Part shown: piece by piece, positions 8,668 through 16,972 of the stretch
Position numbering within the stretch: the stretch's first letter is position 1
How the letters are laid out: each line of letters begins with the position of its first letter
From: Deltaproteobacteria bacterium
GTDB taxonomy: Bacteria > Myxococcota > JACPTQ01
Length of the DNA: 64,000 bases
Direction of reading: 5' to 3'
Assembly: GCA_016192705.1 (NCBI GenBank)
Contig: JACPTQ010000043.1
Span: forward strand, 1 to 64,000
The notes under the pieces: generated by a model
Told to the model about the DNA's origin: nothing
The model's input: the letters and a program-made list of their open reading frames with translations, nothing else
Databases searched by the model: none
Made by a program: the position numbers and the translations under genes

Positions 8668-9633
8668 TCAGCCCGTTTGGCAGGCATTGAGCTCGGCGGC
8701 GCAGTTCGTCACGACGCAAAGACCGTTCGTGCAGTTGTACCGAATGGCGCAGTCGTTGAGCGCATTCAAAAGGTATTGCCCGTGAGGAGTCGCCGCGTCG
8801 ACACACGCCTGTTCGCAAATCGTGTCGTTCGGCGAGCATTGTTCAGCGCACTGTAGAATCACTTGGCACGTGTAACCGCCGCGCGAGCAGGCGTCGACTT
8901 GAGTCGGGCAGTTTTGCGCGATGCACTCGGGCGTCGAGCAGCTGTTCGCGACGAAGCATTGATAAAGCGCGTTGTAGGCGCCCTGCTCCGCCGATGTCCC
9001 TTGGGAGATGCAAGCCGAGCGGCAATTCTGCGCGCCTTGGCAATTCGCCGCGCACGCGATGATATCGGTGCACATCCATGTTCCCGCGCCGCCACCACCA
9101 CCGCCACCACCACCGCCGCCGCCGCTGCCGCCCGCATCAAATCCACCACCGCCGCCGCCGCCGCCGCCCGCGCCGCGACTCCACGCCCCCCCCGTCCAAT
9201 TCGTCGGCCAATTCGTCGGGTTCCCATCGCGCGCACACGCCCCGTATTCGCCCGAGCACGCGCTGTACAAACACCTGTCATCGCCACACCGATTCGTCAT
9301 CGAGCACGACGCGAGCGACCGCGCGAACGCCTGCGCCGTCACCGTCCCTTGCTGAACGCACGCGTCGACACACCCGAGCACATCACACGCTATCGCGCAC
9401 GCCCAAACCTCGACGCAATCCTTCGACCCGGACGCACCACCGTCCGAATCACCACCACCACCGCCGCCTCCTCCGCCACCACCAGCACCGCCGCCACCCG
9501 CGTCGATTTCCGGCGTCTGCAACACACCGCCGTCCGAAAACGACGCACCGCCGCCGCCCTGCGACCAGCAACCGGCCACGAACGCAATCCCAACGCAAGC
9601 GATCCCCGCGCCACTTACACCTTTGCCCCGCAT
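8668..9633 (-). CDS. Cys-rich lipoprotein with polyglycine linkers
   Basis: A 321-residue predicted lipoprotein. The ATG at 9633 has an AGGAGG seven bases upstream, and a signal peptide follows with the lipobox VAGC. The mature protein alternates two long polyglycine tracts with Cys-rich helical modules of the form C-x5-CA-x2-C-x3-x-C-x3-C, three or four copies in all (for example IACAANCQGAQNC and LQCAEQC). Similar disulfide-linked helical modules are common in myxobacterial lipoproteins of unknown function. I do not recognise a named domain. The polyglycine is encoded by near-perfect triplet repeats that could slip. Confidence 0.78.
   Translation of the reverse strand: MRGKGVSGAGIACVGIAFVAGCWSQGGGGASFSDGGVLQTPEIDAGGGGAGGGGGGGGGGGDSDGGASGSKDCVEVWACAIACDVLGCVDACVQQGTVTAQAFARSLASCSMTNRCGDDRCLYSACSGEYGACARDGNPTNWPTNWTGGAWSRGAGGGGGGGGGFDAGGSGGGGGGGGGGGGAGTWMCTDIIACAANCQGAQNCRSACISQGTSAEQGAYNALYQCFVANSCSTPECIAQNCPTQVDACSRGGYTCQVILQCAEQCSPNDTICEQACVDAATPHGQYLLNALNDCAIRYNCTNGLCVVTNCAAELNACQTG
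9087..9178. repeat. CCG/CCA triplet microsatellite inside a coding region
   Basis: Long runs of CCG and CCA triplets (minus strand GGC/GGT) encode the second polyglycine tract of the Cys-rich lipoprotein. A similar tract lies at about 9450-9500. Copy-number change in whole triplets would alter linker length without breaking the frame. Confidence 0.8.
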
Positions 9634-9705
9634 GGGTCGGCCTCCTGGTGAACGGGAGAAGCTACCAGGATTCGCGGTTTTCAGCAACAGTTTTGACAAG
9701 TCGCG

Positions 9706-10668
9706 TTAGAGCGGCTCGAAGCGCATCAAGCCGCCTTCAACCACGGCCTTTCTAGACCCGTCCGGCGAGAGCAGCTCGCCCCCAAACGTCGCTTGCTTGC
9801 CGTTTTGCGCCCCTTCGACGGAGACCTTGAAATATCCGCCGCCCATCGCCGACGATTTCGCCGTCGCGCCCGTAGGCGGGCGTAACAAAAAAACGTCGCG
9901 ACCCGCGCGTCCGCCGTCGCCCTTCCTGTGATGCATCACACGAACATCGATTTCACTTCCAGGAAACGCGTAGACGCCCGGTTCGAGCGATGGCAACTGC
10001 ATGACGAGCGTAAAGGTTTCGCCAGGTCTCGGAGTCCCGAGCGCCTGAAAAAGAAATCGCCCACCGACCGGCATGAACCGACTCGAAAAGCCCTCGACAC
10101 GCACCCCATTCATCGAAAACGCCGCCGTTGCGCGAATCTCCGGCTCATTCGCCCGAGCGACATCGTATCGCCCGTTCGTCACGCCTCGCACTCGGCCATC
10201 ACGATCCATGAGCCCACCAGCAAAATAGCCCGCCACGCGACCTTCACCGGCAACCGCGAGGGCCACATGGAAAGGCTCCGGCTTCGCGCCGCGCGCCTTG
10301 AGAACACTCTTCGACCGCGTGTTTATGAGGATCATGAGTGGGATGGACGCAGACCACGTAAAACCGTGCGTCAACTCTACAACGTAGGGGTCGCCATCGA
10401 TGGTGCAAGCGCCGACGATGACCTCGCGCTTCCCGTCGCGCTTATATTGAATTCGATGCGCGTCGACGCGCTTTCCATTAAAGGAAAACGAAAGGGTGTT
10501 GTTTCGAAGCTCATGCTTGCTGGCGTCGGCCTGAACGCGCGTATCATGGAAGCGGGCTGCGTCACCCGCATCGGCGCCGCCCGTCGGCGTTTTGGTCGCC
10601 TTGCAACCCCACGTCGCGACGCACCCGAGCTCAACGGCGATGATCCAAACGCGACGACCGATTCGCAT
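9706..10668 (-). CDS. predicted lipoprotein of unknown function
   Basis: A 320-residue protein with an N-terminal signal ending in WGC, a short D-A-G spacer and a mostly beta region. The two halves resemble each other weakly: LSFSFNGKRVDAHRI early and AAFSMNGVRVEGFS in the middle, each followed by a strand-rich segment. This hints at a duplicated domain of about 140 residues. I know no family. A GAGAGGA ribosome site precedes the ATG. It is divergent from the Kazal-chagasin gene, with a 212-bp region between them that should hold both promoters. Confidence 0.72.
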   Translation of the reverse strand: MRIGRRVWIIAVELGCVATWGCKATKTPTGGADAGDAARFHDTRVQADASKHELRNNTLSFSFNGKRVDAHRIQYKRDGKREVIVGACTIDGDPYVVELTHGFTWSASIPLMILINTRSKSVLKARGAKPEPFHVALAVAGEGRVAGYFAGGLMDRDGRVRGVTNGRYDVARANEPEIRATAAFSMNGVRVEGFSSRFMPVGGRFLFQALGTPRPGETFTLVMQLPSLEPGVYAFPGSEIDVRVMHHRKGDGGRAGRDVFLLRPPTGATAKSSAMGGGYFKVSVEGAQNGKQATFGGELLSPDGSRKAVVEGGLMRFEPL

Positions 10669-10880
10669 CGGTCCTCTCTAACCCACTCGTCTCTCCTGCG
10701 GCAACTCAGTCGCCACCGAACCATCCGAGATGCACACGCGCGCGTCGGAATCGCCGGACCATAAACCGATTGAATAAGATCGATACCCGTTACGTCTAAA
10801 ATGCGTCTGCTTTGCCACCGACGCCGTGCGTCCCGGGCCGATGGCACGCATCAAAGTCGTGGACGCGAAGGAGGAGCCGA

Positions 10881-11795
10881 ATGAAGCGATTTGTTTTCCT
10901 GTCCACTTTGGGCCTCGTTTCCACGGTTTTGTCGACTGCAGGGTTCGCGGCGAACGCGCGTGAAGGTCAGCCGTGTGGCGGCCGCGATGCGGTTCGATGC
11001 CGTTCTGGGCTTTTCTGCGACCGGCCAAACCACTGTGGTGAGCGCGACCAGTTTGGAAAGTGCAAGAAAAAGCCGACAACGTGTCCGGCATCGAGTCTCA
11101 CAACGGGAGCCTGTGGATGCGATGGGCACGGGTATCCAACAAAGTGCGCGGCGAACAAAGCGGGCGTATCGGTAAGGTCGAGCGGGCCGTGCAGCGGTTA
11201 TGAGGGGGCGTCCTGCGGAAGTCGCGGACTCGCGCCGTGTCGCGCGGGGCTTTACTGTAAGTTTGACAGCGGATGCGGGGCGGATGATCGGGGTGGGAAG
11301 TGCACGCGAAAGCCGACGGTGTGCCCCGCAACGGGCCTCGTAACGACCGTGTGCGGTTGCGACGGGCATGGTTACCCGCACGCGTGCGATGCCGCGCGCG
11401 CGGGCGTGTCGATAAAAGGGAATCCACCGTGCGGTGGCGGCTCAGGCGGCGGGTCGGCCGATAAGGTCGTCGTTGACCCGGCCGACAATTCGACGGTCGA
11501 GATGACGGAAGGTCCAAACTTCGTACTCAAGCTGACGTCGAACGCGTCGACCGGGTATGCGTGGAAGGTCGTCTCGACCGATCGAACGTTCGGGTACCCG
11601 GTGAAGTCAGACTATGTTGGCGCTCCCGGCGCGGCCATTGGAGGCGCGGGATACCAACTTCTCACCTGGAAGACGAAAACGGCGCTCTCGATGGTCGGTA
11701 GCCACACCGTGAAACTCGACTACGTGCGTTCGTTCGGTCCAGCGACGCCGGCAAAGACGCTGACGATTACCGTCAAGATTAACGCGGCGCCGTAA
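10881..11795 (+). CDS. secreted Kazal-Kazal-chagasin protease inhibitor
   Basis: A 304-residue exported protein. The start at 10881 has AAGGAGGAG eight bases upstream; a longer frame begins at 10812. A signal peptide (residues 1-23, ending GFAAN) precedes two Cys-rich units of about 75 residues. Each unit ends in a Kazal-like core, CGCDGHGYP-x2-C, with a closing GPC or PPC. A Gly/Ser linker leads to a C-terminal chagasin-like (I42) beta sandwich with the three inhibitory loops NASTGYAW, GGAGYQLLTW and YVRSFGPA. Kazal domains block serine proteases and chagasins block papain-type cysteine proteases. A dual inhibitor is therefore predicted, though no assay supports it. There is no lipobox, so it may be periplasmic or released. 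Confidence 0.85.
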   Translation: MKRFVFLSTLGLVSTVLSTAGFAANAREGQPCGGRDAVRCRSGLFCDRPNHCGERDQFGKCKKKPTTCPASSLTTGACGCDGHGYPTKCAANKAGVSVRSSGPCSGYEGASCGSRGLAPCRAGLYCKFDSGCGADDRGGKCTRKPTVCPATGLVTTVCGCDGHGYPHACDAARAGVSIKGNPPCGGGSGGGSADKVVVDPADNSTVEMTEGPNFVLKLTSNASTGYAWKVVSTDRTFGYPVKSDYVGAPGAAIGGAGYQLLTWKTKTALSMVGSHTVKLDYVRSFGPATPAKTLTITVKINAAP

Positions 11796-11813
11796 GGTCG
11801 CAAGAGCGCGACC
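11796..11813 (+). terminator. possible terminator hairpin without a U tract
   Basis: GGTCGC and GCGACC form a perfect six-base stem with a six-base loop directly after the stop of the inhibitor gene. No T run follows, so it may be only an mRNA-end hairpin. Confidence 0.3.
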
Positions 11814-11882
11814 GGAACTGTCCGCACGCTGTTGTTTCACGCGTTTGACTGACCGCAAACCCAACCATTATCGTCTGGCACA

Positions 11883-12881
11883 ATGAGGCACCAAGCGACG
11901 CTCATCAGCGGCGACGGAATCGGCCCCGAAGTCACGCGCGCCGCGTACGAGCTGATCCAACGCGCGGGCGTCGCCGTCGACTGGGAGGAGGTTTTCGCGG
12001 GGGCTGCGGGCGTCGCGAAGCACGGCGAGCCGATGCATGCGAGCGTCGTCGACTCGATTCGCCGAACGCGCGTCGCGCTCAAGGGACCACTCGAAACGCC
12101 GATCGGCAAGGGTTACCGCAGCGTCAATGTTGCACTGCGCGCCGAGTTCGACCTTTATGCGTGCGTTCGCCCCGTGCGCTCGATTCCGGGGCTGCCGTCC
12201 GTTTTCAAAAACGTCGACCTCGTCATTGTGCGCGAAAACACCGAGGGCCTTTACGCCGGTAAAGAGCACCTCATCGCGAAGGGCGTGGCCGAGACGCTCA
12301 AAATCGTGACCGAGGCGGCGTCGACGCGCATCGCCGCGTACGCCTTCGCGCTGGCGCATCGCGAGAAACGGCGGCGCGTTACGGTCGCGCACAAAGCGAA
12401 CATCATGAAAATCACCGACGGCCTCTTTCTCGATTGCGCGCGCAAAATCGCGGCAGCAAACCCGGACATCGAATACAACGAGCTTATCGTCGACAACACC
12501 GCGATGCAGCTCGTCATTCGTCCCGAGCGGTTCGACGTACTTCTCACCGACAACCTTTACGGCGACATCTTATCCGACGAAGCCGCGGGGCTTGTCGGCG
12601 GCCTCGGCGTTGTCCCCGGCGCGAACATCGGCGACGACATCGCAATTTTTGAAGCGGTGCACGGCTCAGCGCCCGACATCGCCGGCCAGGGGCTCGCAAA
12701 CCCCGTGGCCGTCATTCTCTCGGCGGCGATGATGCTTCGCCACCTCGGCGAACCCGACGCCGCGACGCGCCTCGAATCCGCCACCCGCGCCGCGCTCGCC
12801 GACCCAGCCGCCCGCACGCGCGACCTCGGCGGACCCGCAACAACCGCCACCTTCACCGCCGCCGTCGCTGCGCGCCTGTAG
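11883..12881 (+). CDS. NAD-type isocitrate/isopropylmalate dehydrogenase
   Basis: A 332-residue member of the beta-decarboxylating dehydrogenase family. GDGIGPEV opens the protein, NLYGDILSDEAAGLVGG is the family signature, and GANIGDDIAIFEAVHGSAP carries the cofactor region. RENTEGLYAG is the form typical of NAD-dependent isocitrate dehydrogenases rather than LeuB. The likely reaction is isocitrate to 2-oxoglutarate, CO2 and NADH in the TCA cycle. Homoisocitrate or tartrate dehydrogenase activity cannot be excluded. No leucine or lysine biosynthesis gene is adjacent. Confidence 0.88.
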   Translation: MRHQATLISGDGIGPEVTRAAYELIQRAGVAVDWEEVFAGAAGVAKHGEPMHASVVDSIRRTRVALKGPLETPIGKGYRSVNVALRAEFDLYACVRPVRSIPGLPSVFKNVDLVIVRENTEGLYAGKEHLIAKGVAETLKIVTEAASTRIAAYAFALAHREKRRRVTVAHKANIMKITDGLFLDCARKIAAANPDIEYNELIVDNTAMQLVIRPERFDVLLTDNLYGDILSDEAAGLVGGLGVVPGANIGDDIAIFEAVHGSAPDIAGQGLANPVAVILSAAMMLRHLGEPDAATRLESATRAALADPAARTRDLGGPATTATFTAAVAARL

Positions 12882-12905
12882 TTGGCGTCGCAAGCGAGGT
12901 TGGCG

Positions 12906-14474
12906 CTATCGCATCACGTTGGCCCAAATCGTCGTTAATTGCCCGCCGTCCAATTCATCTTCCCAAACTACGACGAAAATCCCAGTGGCGCTCGCCGCAA
13001 TGGAAAGGTTCGTCGGCGTTCTTTTCGATGGCCCATCAATAAAACCCGCGTCGCCCCAGGAACCAACACTTTTGTCAAACCGAACCGCAGCAACCCGCGC
13101 CTGACTGCCCGCATCAAGCTTCGCCCGCCAGACGACGACCATGTTCCCCGCGGAGTCGCTGGCGATTCGCGGCGTTGCAACATCGCCCGTCACGTTACGC
13201 CCGACGACCATCGCCGAGCTCCATCCCGCATCATCCGCGATCGCTCGGCTCGCGTAGAGGCTTGTGGCGGTTCCTTCCAAGCCTGACCAGACGACGATGG
13301 CGTTATTCATCGAATCGACCGCAGCGCGTGGCGACTCCCCGCCCGCAAGTCCGTTAATGAGGAACGGAGTCCCCCACTCCCCGGATTCGCTAAACCAGCG
13401 CGCGTAGATCCCCGCGTCCTGCATCCACGTAACGACGGCGCGCCCGGCACCACGCGTCGCAAGCTGTAAATCGGTCGCGGCTTCGGTTGTGGCAAGCGAG
13501 ACGGTGCCGGCATCCACCCACAGCCCCGGGTCGCTCTGAAAGCGACTCCATCCAAGCCACCTGTCGTTGTCATCGAACCAGACAACGAGCGCCGACGCGT
13601 CCGACACGAAGCCAACTTGAGGAGATGACGCGTCGACGGCTCCCGAGGATATCTGTGTTGTGGAAACCAGCCCGGACGGGGCGTTGGGGAGATGACCCGC
13701 CCAGATGGTGCTCGTTTCACCCGCGTACCGACGGACCCACGCCACAAGGCCAGAGCCCGAACCAGAGATGGCAGCTTTGGGCACAAGCGCGGAGCCGCCA
13801 TCCTGAGCGACGATCGTTTCCGCGGCAAGCCAACCGCCGGCGCTCGCGAACCGGATCGACCTCAGCATTTGCTCAGCCTGCTGCGGCTGCTCTCGCCAAA
13901 CCGCCATCACATCGGAAGCCGCCGCGATGTGGAGATTCGTAATCAGGCCGGCGTCTTGATGGAGCACGGTTGTGGGCGTCCACGTTCCATCGGCACGATA
14001 CCAAACGGCGCGAACTTGGTGGAACTCCTGCCCTTGTTCTTCGCCACCCTGAAACACGACGATGGCTTCTCCGGATGAAAGGAAAGCGACCTTTGGAGAG
14101 GCGAGGTTCCCGGTATCACTCGAAACGACGAGCGCGCCTTGCCAAGCTGAAATCCCCGCGTCCACACTCGCATCAACCGTGACTCCCGCGTCACCTGCGT
14201 CGCTCCCCGAACCGCCCGCATCGACGCTCACATCACCTGCGTCACCCGCATCGAACCCAGCATCAACACCGGCATCAACCGCGTCGCCCGTCGTTCCGCA
14301 AAACCAACCAGCGTCCGGATCGCTGCGCGATGCCACGCAGACCAATGGCTGCGGGCATTCCGATGGCCCCGGGCTGCATCGAACGCCCTTGTAATTGAAG
14401 CTTCGGCACGCAAAGCCGCAAGAACCGAGCGCAACAAAACCCAAGAGGCAGCCCGTAAAAACCGCGCTTCGCAC
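12906..14474 (-). CDS. lipoprotein with a propeller-like VVW repeat domain
   Basis: A 522-residue predicted lipoprotein with a GTG start; an in-frame stop lies just upstream. After the signal (LGSC) comes a compact Cys module (CRSFNYKGVRC, CPQPLVCVA, DPDAGWFC). A long D-A-G linker follows, then about eight repeats of some 45 residues each containing a strand such as ALVVWFDD, AIVVWSGL or MVVVWRAK. This spacing suggests a BNR/sialidase-like beta propeller, though Asp boxes are not clear. The N-terminal Cys module is shared with the NHL lipoprotein at 22497-25307. The ligand is unknown. Confidence 0.75.
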   Translation of the reverse strand: MRSAVFTGCLLGFVALGSCGFACRSFNYKGVRCSPGPSECPQPLVCVASRSDPDAGWFCGTTGDAVDAGVDAGFDAGDAGDVSVDAGGSGSDAGDAGVTVDASVDAGISAWQGALVVSSDTGNLASPKVAFLSSGEAIVVFQGGEEQGQEFHQVRAVWYRADGTWTPTTVLHQDAGLITNLHIAAASDVMAVWREQPQQAEQMLRSIRFASAGGWLAAETIVAQDGGSALVPKAAISGSGSGLVAWVRRYAGETSTIWAGHLPNAPSGLVSTTQISSGAVDASSPQVGFVSDASALVVWFDDNDRWLGWSRFQSDPGLWVDAGTVSLATTEAATDLQLATRGAGRAVVTWMQDAGIYARWFSESGEWGTPFLINGLAGGESPRAAVDSMNNAIVVWSGLEGTATSLYASRAIADDAGWSSAMVVGRNVTGDVATPRIASDSAGNMVVVWRAKLDAGSQARVAAVRFDKSVGSWGDAGFIDGPSKRTPTNLSIAASATGIFVVVWEDELDGGQLTTIWANVMR

Positions 14475-14544
14475 CGCAATTCAAATATGGAGGTACGACG
14501 CCGGGGCCGTCAACGGTACGAAATGCGTTGATCGCTTCGAAAAA

Positions 14545-14889
14545 CTACTTTTTGTTGCCGTCGTGAAAAAAGACGAGGTAGGCGACCAAGCCAGCCCCGA
14601 GAATGACGGGCCAACCGAAAGCTATCCAGTCGGGCAGCTCCTCGCCGTGACGCAACCAAGCCGCGACTCCAATGTAAATCGCTAAGCCGACGATGATGCC
14701 CAGCACCCATTTCACAACCCGCATCGGGCCCGTTGGTTTTGTTTCCACGAAGCGAATATCGGTGGACAACGTCGCGATCGTCAATGGCGGCTCGTCGTAC
14801 GCATCGACCACATCGTCCGCCTTGATCACTGCGTCCGCGCGCGCCACACCGCCCTTCACGAATGCGTCGAGCACGTCGCGAAGCATCAT
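14545..14889 (-). CDS. small two-helix membrane protein
   Basis: About 114 residues. The first 60 form a polar cytoplasmic head (LRDVLDAFVKGGVARADAV). Two transmembrane helices follow at roughly 63-84 and 93-111, and a short charged tail ends in GNKK. I start at the ATG pair 14889/14886, behind a partial AGGA; the longer frame from 14958 would overlap the divergent peptidase gene. I do not recognise the family. It is divergent from the DmpA-type peptidase with about 23 bp between starts. Confidence 0.6.
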   Translation of the reverse strand: MMLRDVLDAFVKGGVARADAVIKADDVVDAYDEPPLTIATLSTDIRFVETKPTGPMRVVKWVLGIIVGLAIYIGVAAWLRHGEELPDWIAFGWPVILGAGLVAYLVFFHDGNKK

Positions 14890-14912
14890 TCCTGTGATAT
14901 AAAACGCGACGC

Positions 14913-16052
14913 ATGTTGAAGCCTCGTGCGCGCGCCCTGGGAATTCCGTTCGGCACATACAAGCCGGGACGGTGGAACGCGCTGACCGACGTGCCGGGTG
15001 TCACGGTCGGGCACACGACGATCGTGCGTGGTGAGGGCGCGCTCAAAGTCGGGAAAGGCCCGGTGCGAACGGGCGTCACGGCGATCTTGCCGAACGGCGC
15101 GAAAATTTACGACGAGCGCGTGATCGGCGGCGGCTTCGTGCTAAACGGCGCGGGCGAGGTGTCGGGGCTCATGCAGGTGTTCGAATGGGGGCTCATCGAA
15201 ACGCCGATTCTCCTCACGAACACGTACGCCGTCGGCCAAGTTGCCGATGCGACGGTCGCGTATCTGTCGGAGCGACACCCAGAAATTGGGCGAACGGACG
15301 ACGTCGTCTTGCCAATTGTCGGTGAATGCGACGACAGTTTTCTGAACGACATCGTCGGGCGCCACGTGAAGCCAGAGCACGTCGTCGCGGCGATCGAAAC
15401 GGCTGCGACTGGACCGGTCGCCGAGGGGAGCGTGGGCGCCGGGACGGGGATGATGACGTTCGAGTATGCGGGCGGCATCGGGACGGCGTCGCGACGCGTG
15501 ACGATTGAAGGCGAGCTGCTCGACACGGGGACGGCGGCGGCAACGAATCGCTTCACGGTCGGCGTTCTCGTGCTCTCGAATTTTGGACGCGTGATCGACT
15601 TGCGGATCGCCGGTTTTCCGCTCGGCGCCGTGCTCGCGCCCAAATACGCGGGAACGCTCAAGCGACCGGTCAACGTCGGGTCGATCATCACCGTGGTCGC
15701 GACCGACGCTCCGCTCCTTTCGCATCAGCTTTCGCGCCTCTCGAAGCGCGCGGCGCTCGGCATCGGACGCATGGGATCGTACGGCTCACATTATTCGGGT
15801 GAAATCGTGGTCGCGTTCTCGACGGCGAATCGCGTGCCGCGCAAAACGAAACGCATGACGACGCGCATCGAGATTCTACTCGACGAGCGCCTCGACCCCC
15901 TTTACGAGGCCGTCATCGAGGCAACCGAAGAAGCGATCGTCAACGCCCTCTTTGCCGCGCGCGACATGAAGGGAGTCGACGACCACTTTGTTCCGGCAGC
16001 GCCCGTTGACGACATCGTGTCGGAGCTCAAGACCCGCGGCTTCGTCAAGTAA
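14913..16052 (+). CDS. P1/DmpA-family aminopeptidase (S58)
   Basis: A 379-residue protein of the DmpA/BapA family. These N-terminal-nucleophile enzymes cut themselves before a Ser and then hydrolyse N-terminal residues of small peptides, sometimes D-amino acid or beta-peptide bonds. The family start NALTDVPGVTVGHTT is present. The expected autocleavage site is G256-S257 in RPVNVGSIITVVATDAPL. The substrate loops GAGTGMM and IGRMGSYGSHYSGE are also visible. No signal peptide is seen, so it should act in the cytoplasm. Length fits the family. Substrate preference is unknown. Confidence 0.9.
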   Translation: MLKPRARALGIPFGTYKPGRWNALTDVPGVTVGHTTIVRGEGALKVGKGPVRTGVTAILPNGAKIYDERVIGGGFVLNGAGEVSGLMQVFEWGLIETPILLTNTYAVGQVADATVAYLSERHPEIGRTDDVVLPIVGECDDSFLNDIVGRHVKPEHVVAAIETAATGPVAEGSVGAGTGMMTFEYAGGIGTASRRVTIEGELLDTGTAAATNRFTVGVLVLSNFGRVIDLRIAGFPLGAVLAPKYAGTLKRPVNVGSIITVVATDAPLLSHQLSRLSKRAALGIGRMGSYGSHYSGEIVVAFSTANRVPRKTKRMTTRIEILLDERLDPLYEAVIEATEEAIVNALFAARDMKGVDDHFVPAAPVDDIVSELKTRGFVK

Positions 16053-16081
16053 AACACGCTCTGTGGTATGCTTCGCGGGTC

Positions 16082-16972
16082 ATGAGAATCTTTCCGTTGG
16101 CACTTTTCGCCGCGTGCGTGGCGTGTACGGGTGGTGCGGACGCCATCAAGCCCGACCCGCGACTCGGCGAGCCCGACACGACGTGGCAAGCGCTCGGCGA
16201 CGACCTTTACGTGGCGATTGCGCGCGCGGGAGGCAAGGCCGGGTCAAACGCCGGCGTCGTGGTTCTACCGAGCGAAGTGCTCGTCTTCGATGCGCACTTT
16301 AAGGTCGAAGCCGCGGAGGCACTCGGCCGCGAGTTGCAAAAACATTTCAATCGCCCCGTGCGGTGGCTCGTCTTCTCGCACCACCACGTCGATCACACGG
16401 GCGGCCGCTTTGGATTCCCGCACGACATCGAAATCGTCGCGCACCCGAACGCCGCCGCGCGCCTCAAGGCCGTTTGTGGCGCGAGCACAAAGAACTGCCA
16501 GCCGACGCGCACCGTCCCAAACCGCTTCATGCTCGTCATGGGCGGGCGCGAATTCCAAATCCTGCACCTCGGGCGCGGCCACACCGACGGCGACCTTGTT
16601 CTTTGGATGCCGAAGGAGCGCGTCCTCTTCGCGGGTGACCTCTTCGTGCGCGATCACATCGGCTACTGGGGCGACGGCTTCCCGCGCGAGTGGTCAAAGA
16701 CACTCGACCGCGTCCTCGAGCTAGAGCCGCGCGTCGTCGTACCGGGGCACGGTGTCCCGTCTGATTCCCGAGACGTCGCGCGGTTTCGCGACTTTATTCA
16801 GTTCCTAACGGGCGCGGTTGAGCGCGCCGCCGCGCAAGGCCAAACCGTCGAGCAGATATTGTCGACGTTAAAACTGCCGCCGCCGTACAGCTTTTGGCGT
16901 GGGCAAGAGATGTTTATGGAGAGAAACGTCCGCCGCGTCATCACGGAGCGCTCTTCCCACAAATCAAACTAG
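16082..16972 (+). CDS. MBL-fold metallohydrolase lipoprotein
   Basis: A 296-residue protein with a short signal and lipobox VAC (C15), followed by a metallo-beta-lactamase fold. The first metal motif is H100-x-H102-x-D104-H105 (HHHVDHTGG). Further ligands sit in GRGHTDGD, FAGDLF and PGHG. The arrangement resembles SoxH/quinoprotein-relay-like and B3-related MBL hydrolases, but not a specific lactamase. It is probably attached to the outer membrane facing the periplasm. Its stop overlaps that of the convergent Cys-rich gene inside one CTAG. Confidence 0.87.
   Translation: MRIFPLALFAACVACTGGADAIKPDPRLGEPDTTWQALGDDLYVAIARAGGKAGSNAGVVVLPSEVLVFDAHFKVEAAEALGRELQKHFNRPVRWLVFSHHHVDHTGGRFGFPHDIEIVAHPNAAARLKAVCGASTKNCQPTRTVPNRFMLVMGGREFQILHLGRGHTDGDLVLWMPKERVLFAGDLFVRDHIGYWGDGFPREWSKTLDRVLELEPRVVVPGHGVPSDSRDVARFRDFIQFLTGAVERAAAQGQTVEQILSTLKLPPPYSFWRGQEMFMERNVRRVITERSSHKSN

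Noticed and set aside
11796-11813. Strong rho-independent terminator
   Set aside because: The stem is good but no T run follows, so it is kept only as a weak candidate.
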